Notes under the pieces: model-generated
What the model was told of the DNA's origin: nothing
What the model saw: only the letters and a program-made list of their open reading frames with translations
The model's database searches: none
Part shown: positions 57,761 to 64,000 of the stretch, piece by piece
Numbering within the stretch: the stretch's first letter is position 1
Layout of the letters: every line of letters starts with the position of its first letter
Translations under genes and position numbers: made by a program
Source of the DNA: Brevibacillus agri
GTDB taxonomy: Bacteria; Bacillota; Bacilli; Brevibacillales; Brevibacillaceae
Assembly (NCBI RefSeq): GCF_004117055.1
Contig: NZ_CP026363.1
Location: 4,487,001 to 4,551,000, forward strand
DNA length: 64,000 nt
Direction of reading: 5' to 3'

Positions 57761-57792
57761 CCTCGTTTCTCTCCCTTTCTCTTTATGAATTT

Positions 57793-58584
57793 CTATGAAA
57801 TCAAGCGTTTGACTCTGGCTTCCAGCTCGACTGGCGAAAATGGCTTCGTGATGTAATCGGAGGCGCCCAGGGCAAACGATTTTTGCACATCTTCCTCCAG
57901 GCGTTTGTCTGTCAGCACCATGATTTTGCTCATCGCTTCCTGGCCGAGATGCCTGATTTTCTCCATCAGTTGATAGCCGCTGACGACAGGCAGGTTCAGG
58001 TCTGTAATCACCAGGTCGTAGGCGGCTTCGCGGAATTTTTCCATACCGTCCATCCCATCGTGAGCGACGGTTACCTGGTAGCCTTTGCGCTGTAGATAGA
58101 TGCGCAAAAACTCGTTGACCGTCTCATCCTGATTGACGAGCAAAATGCTTGCCGGCTCCTGCTCGCGGTTCGCCGCGTGCTGTTCGTAAACCTTGATGCT
58201 TCCCAGCTCGCTTGCGTCCTTCATCTCCTGAATCATTCGCATCAGCATTTGCGCCGAGGAACGAGAGCTTTCCGGAAAGCTGGCGATCAACAACCCGCCT
58301 GTCAAAAGCTTGCGGCCGAGCAAATAGTCTTTGACTTGCAGCGCGTAAAAATGGGTGTCTGCGAGCTTTTTTTGTTCCAGCAAAATGCCGAGTATATTTT
58401 TGCTTTTGTCATGCGCAAAATGCATGGTCATGGTGTCTGCCAGTTGCGCTTCCATATCCCTTTTGACCAATTCCAGCGACTCTGCGGAAAAGTTTTTGCA
58501 AGATGCCAGGATAACCCCGCACGCCATGCGGTTCTCTTCCATCTTGCTTAACAATTCATAGAAAGCAGGTACGAGATTACTCAT
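57793..58584 (-). CDS. Receiver-domain protein with degenerate GGDEF-like N-terminus
   Basis: About 263 residues. Two ATGs (58587, 58584) overlap the GT2 stop; TTGGAGG lies inside the GT2 end. Residues 1-130 show GVILASCKNF, KNILGILLEQKKLADTHFYALQVKDYLLG and LTGGLLIASFPE, which line up with the strands and helices of a GGDEF domain, but the GGDEF signature itself is SKNILG, so no cyclase activity is expected. Residues 140-263 are a receiver: ILLVNQDETVNEFL, LVITDLNLPVVSG with the phosphoacceptor Asp, and TKPFSPVELEARV. It has no DNA-binding domain. It probably tunes the synthase post-translationally. Confidence 0.7.
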   Translation of the reverse strand: MSNLVPAFYELLSKMEENRMACGVILASCKNFSAESLELVKRDMEAQLADTMTMHFAHDKSKNILGILLEQKKLADTHFYALQVKDYLLGRKLLTGGLLIASFPESSRSSAQMLMRMIQEMKDASELGSIKVYEQHAANREQEPASILLVNQDETVNEFLRIYLQRKGYQVTVAHDGMDGMEKFREAAYDLVITDLNLPVVSGYQLMEKIRHLGQEAMSKIMVLTDKRLEEDVQKSFALGASDYITKPFSPVELEARVKRLIS

Positions 58585-58586
58585 CA

Positions 58587-60023
58587 TCAAGCCTCCAAAC
58601 TGGAAATATTTTTGTTGTTTTTGGACTGCCAGCTCGTCCGGGTCATCGTTCCCCACGAGTTGTTGTTGCGCAAATATTCAATATGTCCGAGGAATCTCCA
58701 GATGACGCCGATTTGCCGATAGCCAAAAAACATCAGGATTGTATAGAAAAGCATTTTGACGATGTCCCGGAAGCGCGGGTATCGCCGAAACGCGATTTCC
58801 TCCAGCAAGATCGAGCCGATCCCCAACAGTACGCCATACAGCACGTTGAGCAGACCGTAGATCAAAAGAACGTGGCTGTTCGTCATGTCCAGCATCGTAT
58901 AACCGATGAGCGCGAGCAGACCCGTGATGCGGAAATACGGATTCAACGTTTCAAACAAAATGTTGAAGGGCAAAGTCAGCATCCCGAACAGCTTGTATTT
59001 CGGGCGAAAGACCATGTGCTTGCCGTATTCGATCATGTTTTTCAGGTTGCCGCGTCCCCATCTGCGGCGCTGGCTGCCGAGAATCTTCAGCGAGTCCGGC
59101 GCTTGCGTCCAGCAAACGGCATCCGGGCAAAACGCCACCCGGTACGGCAAGTTGTTTTCCAGCATGTATTTGTGCAGTTTGATAATGATGTTCATGTCCT
59201 CGCCGGGATACCCCTCGCGATAGCCGCCGACCTTGACGACGTAGTCTTTGCGGAACACGCCGAACGCACCCGAGACGATAATCAAGCCGTTGATCGCGCT
59301 CCAGCCGATCCGCCCTCCGAGAAACGCCTTCAAGTATTCGACCGATTGCATCATCGGCAAAAACTTGTCTGGCAAACGAATGTCTTTGACGACGCCGTTT
59401 TCGATCTTGCAGCCATTGGCGATCCGGATGTCGCCCCCGATCGCCACGGTTTCCTCGGGATTTTCCATGTACACCTTGGCGATGCGGATGAGTGCGTCTT
59501 TTTCCAGCAAGGAATCGGCGTCAATGGAAGCGATCAGCGGGTAGTGCGACAGGTTGATGCCCGCGTTCAGCGAATCGGCTTTTCCTCCGTTTTCTTTGTC
59601 GATCAAATACAGATTGGGGAACGCCGGATTGTGATAGATTCCCCGTACACGCGAGGTTTGCAGCAGCGGCTGGACAGGCATGTGCTGGGAGATTTTCAGC
59701 GAAAACTCCTCGATGAGCACCTGCAACGTATCGTCCTTCGATCCGTCATTGACGACGATCACTTCGTAGCGCGGGTAGTTTAAGGCGAGCAGTGACCGGA
59801 CGTTTTCGATGATCGTCAGCTCTTCGTTGTACGCCGGGACCAGAATCGAGATCGGCGGTACATGCTCCGAGCCGGACAATGCCTGGAACCGCGAGTAAAT
59901 GGAGTTTTTCAGAATCCCCATGATGCTCTTGAACGAAAACATCATGATGATGAAGTACAAGGAATTGATCGCGATGACGTAGTACATCGCAAACATTCCG
60001 TAATAGAGCAGAAACTCTCTCAT
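58587..60023 (-). CDS. Processive membrane glycosyltransferase, family GT2
   Basis: 478 residues from an ATG with AAAGGAGG. One N-terminal membrane segment (YYVIAINSLYFIIMMF), then GT2 catalytic motifs: PPISILVPAYNEELTIIENV, VIVVNDGSKDDTL (first Asp), SIDADSLLEKDAL (DxD), YPGEDMNIIIKL (ED), and SQRRRWGRGNLKNMIEYG (Q..RW). At least four membrane segments follow. This is the arrangement of poly-GlcNAc, hyaluronan and cellulose synthases. It should elongate a beta-linked polymer and extrude it. Neighbouring genes point to UDP-GlcNAc and its uronic acid as donors. Confidence 0.88.
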   Translation of the reverse strand: MREFLLYYGMFAMYYVIAINSLYFIIMMFSFKSIMGILKNSIYSRFQALSGSEHVPPISILVPAYNEELTIIENVRSLLALNYPRYEVIVVNDGSKDDTLQVLIEEFSLKISQHMPVQPLLQTSRVRGIYHNPAFPNLYLIDKENGGKADSLNAGINLSHYPLIASIDADSLLEKDALIRIAKVYMENPEETVAIGGDIRIANGCKIENGVVKDIRLPDKFLPMMQSVEYLKAFLGGRIGWSAINGLIIVSGAFGVFRKDYVVKVGGYREGYPGEDMNIIIKLHKYMLENNLPYRVAFCPDAVCWTQAPDSLKILGSQRRRWGRGNLKNMIEYGKHMVFRPKYKLFGMLTLPFNILFETLNPYFRITGLLALIGYTMLDMTNSHVLLIYGLLNVLYGVLLGIGSILLEEIAFRRYPRFRDIVKMLFYTILMFFGYRQIGVIWRFLGHIEYLRNNNSWGTMTRTSWQSKNNKNISSLEA

Positions 60024-60039
60024 GCTGGCCTCCTTTCTT

Positions 60040-61227
60040 CTAGCCTTCCATCACCTGAACCGTAGAGATCGTTTTTTTGTACGACTTGCGGTACAGATGC
60101 AGCTTTTCGTTGTACGCCAGTTGCTGTTCTGTGCTGCTTTCTTGCTCCAGACGAAGCTTTTCTTTTTCCAGCTCCTCCAAAATAATTTGGTGCGCCATGT
60201 CGACTTTGTGGCCGAAGCGCTCTTCCCGCAAAATCTCGCACAGCGCCGCAAAGCCTTCTGTGTGCATCTGTGCCAGACTGCGCGCACTGTGATGGCGCAC
60301 CCACCAGTTGCTGTCCCCGACCGCTTTTTTCAGCGCGGGAATGTAGGCGGCCAGTTGCAAGGCCCCGATTGCTTTGGCGATCAGTGCGCGTATTTCCCAG
60401 TCTTTGTGGTTCAGGAAATCTTTGACCGTCTGTTCGCTTAAATACCTGACGTCGCGGCACATGAGCTTCACGGCCTTGATGCGCACTTCTTTGTCCGGCG
60501 ACATGACCAGCTTGGGCAAAGCCGGCTCCAGGCCAGTCTGCGCGTGCACTGAGAAGCCGATCAGTCCGATTTTGACCAGCTCCGGGTCTTTGTCGCGGAT
60601 AAACTCGGTAAACAGCGAATCGGTATCCAGTTGGGAGTCGCTAATCATGTCGACGATGAGCTGGTGGACGTTTTTCTTCGCCCGGACGACGAACTCTGCC
60701 ATCTGCCGCAGATCACCGTTGTCTCGGGCGCATTTGGCAATCGCCCGGGCAACGATGAACAGGCTCGGATCATTGGCGCTACTCTTTTGCAAAAGAGCGA
60801 GCAAATCCGGTGCGGCCTGCCGGGAGCGCATGACTCCCAGGTTGTAGGCGGCGTCGACTCGCGTCCATTTCCAGCCGCTTTTCAGCCGTTCGAGATCGAG
60901 GGCGACCAGCCCCATATCTTCGCACAGCCGGATCAGCTTTTCCCGGTGGACGCCAGTAAAGCGCTCCAACAGCTCAAACAGCTTTTTCTGGATCAGTTGC
61001 TTTTCTTTTTGCGTCGGGTCGCCATAAGGCACTTTCAGGCGTTCTTCCTCTTCGCTATAGGCCTGCAAGTAGACGAAGTAGTCGCGGTATTTTTCCTGGC
61101 AGCGCCGCGCCTGTTTTTCTGCCGATATGTTCCGCAGCTTCAGTGCGAACAACGCAAGCAAGCCCAGTACGGTCAACCCGCATAGTGCGTACACGAAGAC
61201 AATTGCCATCGCCAATGGTGTTTGCAC
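60040..61227 (-). CDS. Membrane-anchored HEAT-repeat protein
   Basis: 395 residues from a GTG at 61227 (TAGGAGA before it; a GTG at 61236 is too near). One N-terminal helix (LAMAIVFVYALCGLTVLGLLALF), a charged linker, then helical repeats: KWTRVDAAYNLGVMRSRQAAPDLLALL, EVRIKAVKLMCRDV, DWEIRALIAKAIGALQLAAYIPALKKAV, NWWVRHHSARSLAQM. These are HEAT/PBS-lyase-like pairs. It ends in a coiled coil of E/K/L/Q. Downstream is the GT2 gene. It probably serves as cytoplasmic scaffold for the synthase or the receiver protein. Confidence 0.8.
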   Translation of the reverse strand: MQTPLAMAIVFVYALCGLTVLGLLALFALKLRNISAEKQARRCQEKYRDYFVYLQAYSEEEERLKVPYGDPTQKEKQLIQKKLFELLERFTGVHREKLIRLCEDMGLVALDLERLKSGWKWTRVDAAYNLGVMRSRQAAPDLLALLQKSSANDPSLFIVARAIAKCARDNGDLRQMAEFVVRAKKNVHQLIVDMISDSQLDTDSLFTEFIRDKDPELVKIGLIGFSVHAQTGLEPALPKLVMSPDKEVRIKAVKLMCRDVRYLSEQTVKDFLNHKDWEIRALIAKAIGALQLAAYIPALKKAVGDSNWWVRHHSARSLAQMHTEGFAALCEILREERFGHKVDMAHQIILEELEKEKLRLEQESSTEQQLAYNEKLHLYRKSYKKTISTVQVMEG

Positions 61228-61252
61228 GTTTGCCACTCTCCTATCCAACCTT

Positions 61253-63493
61253 TTACGGTTGCGCTTTGTCTTTGTCTGCCACAGGGGCAACTATCTCTTT
61301 GAATGCTTGCTGGATGATGGCATAGCTCTGTTTCTTCCGCTCGTGATAGCCGACCTGCTCCCAGGCTGGCCACGAATAGAGCGGAAGCTGTGTCACCGGA
61401 TAAGGAGAAGGCCATTCAGTTTTGCCGACGATGCTTTTCGTCGCGCGGTCTGCGAGAACCGGCAGCAGGCGAATCCCTTTTGTCGTGTTCGTCGCAAAGT
61501 TCTTGCCTTCATCCTGGTAGCTCATCACCGTAAGCGAGCTCGGGTCGGTAAAGCCAAGCAGCATCCACGGCACTCTCAGCTCGACCACATCGCCTTTTGC
61601 CTGCCAGGCTGTGCGCGAGTCGTACTGCGGGTCTGCAGCATCCGTCGTTCCTCTTGGCAGCCTGCCAACCACGACCTCTTCCAGCGGGTAGTATTTTTTG
61701 CTGTCCGGCGGCTCCATTTCCAATCCAACCGCAAGCTTCCACGGCTTGAAAATGCCGGAGTCGTCCTGCTGCTCCTCTGCTTTCACTTCAAGCATCCCGT
61801 ACCGTTTGCCGTAGAGGCGCGTGTGAAAATCGTAGTTGGCCGCAATCTGGATTTGGCTTTCCTCCGGTTTTCCCAGCTCGATCAGCGTCTCCAGCCCTTC
61901 GTCGAGCGTAAGGCCGGGCAACTGTGCCGCGTGTTTGTTGCCGCCCGGAGTCGTGTCCACGCCCAGGTAGAGCTTTTCTTTTTCCGGGTCAAACGCATGC
62001 GCAAGCTTGGCGAGCACGTACACGTAACCTTCGTCGTGCGTCATCCAGATTTCGTCGATGCCGGGGACGCGGATGTCGAGGCGCTGTTTTTCCTCCGGCT
62101 TGAGCTGATCCCAGTCGGCGCGGTCGCCGTCGATCGCGAGCACGCCTTCTTTGTTCGGGTACATCCCCAGTACGCCAAACAGCGACTCGTTCGTCAGCAC
62201 GTTGATCCAGAAGGAGCGGCGGTCTTCGGGAAGCTCGAAGCGCATCGTGTTCCACGTTTTTTTGAACCATTCGTCCTGCCAGACGAACAGGATGCCGCCC
62301 GCGTAGCCCTCCTGGTGAATCTCGCGCAACAGCGCTGCGTCGATCTCTCCCTGCTGCCGCTCGGAATGCCCGCCCTGATTGCGTCCGAGATTGCCGAAGT
62401 GGGCGACTCCGATGGATGCCGGAACGCCAAACTCCGTCACCATGATCGGCATGTTTTTGTGATGCTCCTTCAAAAGCCGCAAGTACGCTTTGTACGAATC
62501 GACCTGCCCGTCGTCATTTTTCACCTGCTGCAAGGCCGGATCGTAGCGGAACAAATCCGGGTAGTACGGATACACGTGATAGGAAGCGAAGTAGCCTGCC
62601 TCCCAGTTTTTCGGCTGGATATGGGTCGGATCGACACTGACGAGATCCTCGTGATACAGCGGTTCGCCCGGATGGGACAGCGGATCGGTAGTCACCCAAT
62701 TGGTAAACGTCATCGGGTGCTGCCAGCCGTACTTGCTCTCTTCCGTTGCGACGGTGTCGACCATTTCCGCGAGCCACGTCTCAAAGGCGGTCGCCTCTGC
62801 CGTCGCCTGGAAATGCTTGCCCTGATACGGCGGCAGCTTTTGGTGCAGGCGGTTGGTGTTTTGCACCATCACAGGGTCCCACTCGGTGCCTGTATGCCAG
62901 CCGATCAAGTACTTGCCCGCATTGGCGCGGTATGTACCGCTCGCTTTTCCTGATTTTTCAGGCAAAGTGACTTCCCCGTACACAGCGCCGACTGCGTCTT
63001 TGATCTCTGCCCGAAACTGTTCGCGAATCTCGGGCAAGTACGCATCTTTCTTTTCGATCAAAAGTTCCTCCGGGCTCCAGATGCCTTGCATCAAGTAGAG
63101 CGGATCTCCTTCTTTATGGCGGTTGTATTCCACAAGCGCCTCGTAAAAGACAGGAGGATGAATGGTATATACGCGGATGACGTTCGCTCCCATCTCGTCG
63201 ATCATGGCGAACCAGCGCAAGTAATCGTCTTTGGTAATAGGCAGCTCGCCAGGAAAATGACCCGGCAGCGACGCGCCCAGATTGACGCCTTTGACAAAGA
63301 ACGGCTGCCATTTCTCATCGCGGAACACTTCGATCTGCTCGCCTGACGTCCGAAATTTCATCTGAACGCCAGCCGTCGTCTCCATGCTCTCGACCCGGTC
63401 CGCGTCCCAAAACCACCAGATGGCGCTTGCCCCTGCCAGCATCAAGGCAGTGAGGCTCGCCCAACGCCAGTGTCTATTCTTTTTTGGTTCCAA
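61253..63493 (-). CDS. Membrane-anchored TIM-barrel glycoside-hydrolase-like protein
   Basis: 746 residues from a TTG with CGGAGGT upstream (no ATG fits the frame). N-terminal anchor (WASLTALMLAGASAIWWFW), then a TIM barrel of the GH-A clan type: FFVKGVNLGASLPGHFP, MGANVIRVYTIHPPVFYEAL, FASYHVYPYYPD, and IMVTEFGVPAS, the Glu being a plausible nucleophile (about 395), FVWQDEWFKKTW. The C-terminal about 250 residues are beta-rich (VYVLAKLAHAF, LYLGVDTTPGG, LAVGLEMEPP). First gene of the operon. Likely trims or releases the exopolysaccharide outside the membrane. Confidence 0.75.
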   Translation of the reverse strand: MEPKKNRHWRWASLTALMLAGASAIWWFWDADRVESMETTAGVQMKFRTSGEQIEVFRDEKWQPFFVKGVNLGASLPGHFPGELPITKDDYLRWFAMIDEMGANVIRVYTIHPPVFYEALVEYNRHKEGDPLYLMQGIWSPEELLIEKKDAYLPEIREQFRAEIKDAVGAVYGEVTLPEKSGKASGTYRANAGKYLIGWHTGTEWDPVMVQNTNRLHQKLPPYQGKHFQATAEATAFETWLAEMVDTVATEESKYGWQHPMTFTNWVTTDPLSHPGEPLYHEDLVSVDPTHIQPKNWEAGYFASYHVYPYYPDLFRYDPALQQVKNDDGQVDSYKAYLRLLKEHHKNMPIMVTEFGVPASIGVAHFGNLGRNQGGHSERQQGEIDAALLREIHQEGYAGGILFVWQDEWFKKTWNTMRFELPEDRRSFWINVLTNESLFGVLGMYPNKEGVLAIDGDRADWDQLKPEEKQRLDIRVPGIDEIWMTHDEGYVYVLAKLAHAFDPEKEKLYLGVDTTPGGNKHAAQLPGLTLDEGLETLIELGKPEESQIQIAANYDFHTRLYGKRYGMLEVKAEEQQDDSGIFKPWKLAVGLEMEPPDSKKYYPLEEVVVGRLPRGTTDAADPQYDSRTAWQAKGDVVELRVPWMLLGFTDPSSLTVMSYQDEGKNFATNTTKGIRLLPVLADRATKSIVGKTEWPSPYPVTQLPLYSWPAWEQVGYHERKKQSYAIIQQAFKEIVAPVADKDKAQP

Positions 63494-64000
63494 TTCCCGT
63501 CAACCTCCGATATGTTACCGCGAGCTTTCTTTTCAACGGAAACGGCCAAGGCCGTTTTGTCGACCGCAGGCGGTCACATCTCCTTTTATGCTCCTTTTAT
63601 GAAAAGCGCCGAGGTGTTTTCGCACGTCGAGACGTTTCTCACAGATTCAGAAAAACGATGCCGACGCGCGGCTTCTACGTCAGCGGGCGGTTACCGGCTT
63701 TCTCTCGCCCAAACGTCACTGTCATTGTAAACATAGGGGGCAAACCGTTCCCATAGACGAAATTCACTAATGTCTGTTTTACGGTTTTGTCATGAAACTG
63801 TAATGGAGAGGCAGATTCGCCCCCATCGTCCTACATATTTTGGTGCGAAGTCCTGCAACCCGCCCCTCCACCCGGCCCATCATTTTTTGACAATTAGGTA
63901 CATGTGCTTGAAGCTTTCATTTTGCGAATGCCCTGAAAAATGGTAGGTTGCTACTATTTGGAAATCGCACAAATTTGCCAATATCGTTTTTTCTTTACAC
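63494..64000. other. Upstream region of the exopolysaccharide operon
   Basis: About 500 bases without a convincing gene. On the minus strand TTGGCA, 17 bases, AATAGT (about 63940-63970) could be a weak promoter. CTCCTTTTATG occurs twice in tandem near 63583-63602 (plus strand). No riboswitch consensus could be recognised. The long leader may carry control elements. Confidence 0.35.

Noticed and set aside
63494-64000. c-di-GMP riboswitch before the polysaccharide operon
   Set aside because: I looked for the GEMM core phrases and found only an unconvincing AAAGCCGG fragment.

Overview
The window reads as a chromosomal segment of an endospore-forming, GC-moderate Firmicute of the Brevibacillus/Paenibacillaceae type. 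This rests on gene content and order: citZ-icd-mdh-phoP-phoR, pyk-pfkA-accA-accD-malic enzyme-dnaE, ytvI/fxsA, ytoI, yheB and the yheC/D family. There are also spore germination and spore coat genes and strong AGGAGG ribosome sites. No rRNA, tRNA or CRISPR was seen.

Layout. 1-5.2 kb: a VanW-type protein cut by the window edge, a P-loop ATPase, then the phosphate genes phoP-phoR-phoU. 5.2-9.5 kb: an accessory insert between phoP and mdh (neighbours in bacilli) with a lipoprotein, a secreted protein, a divergent DDE insertion sequence (IS) and GC-rich dispersed repeats. 9.5-19 kb: TCA-cycle genes, ytvI, fxsA, a thioesterase, a GerAB-like germination gene that seems to lack about 100 internal residues, and a B12-dependent ribonucleotide reductase behind two NrdR boxes. 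19-27.3 kb: a mobile island with two near-identical 1,477-bp IS copies, a decayed ISL3 element, a metalloprotease with a companion protein, a 204-bp MITE with a 6-bp target duplication, a broken IS3 orfA and the 5' part of a group II intron. 27.3-41.7 kb: pyk, pfkA, accA, accD, a GntR regulator, malic enzyme, dnaE, ytpI, an ArsR regulator, a structured intergenic stretch and ytoI. 41.9-49.9 kb: yheB, four consecutive YheC/D-type ATP-grasp genes behind a sigma-K-like promoter, a GNAT gene, and a Gln-rich protein whose five repeats resemble the gamma-type small acid-soluble spore protein (SASP) motif.

50.6-63.5 kb: ten tightly packed minus-strand genes that look like one synthase-dependent exopolysaccharide operon. 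It has a membrane-anchored TIM-barrel hydrolase, a HEAT-repeat membrane protein, a processive GT2 synthase, a receiver-domain protein with an apparently degenerate GGDEF domain, a nucleotide-sugar dehydrogenase, a second-copy-type GlmS, a GlmU lacking most of its acetyltransferase domain, and two related TIM-barrel proteins. Together they could make UDP-GlcNAc and a uronic acid from it, polymerise them and trim the product. This operon and the ATP-grasp/SASP-like locus are the best candidates for undescribed biology here.

A recurrent trait is economy at gene ends: many rho-independent terminators include the stop codon, often of a convergent gene. All functional statements are from reading the sequence and family knowledge; no database search was run.
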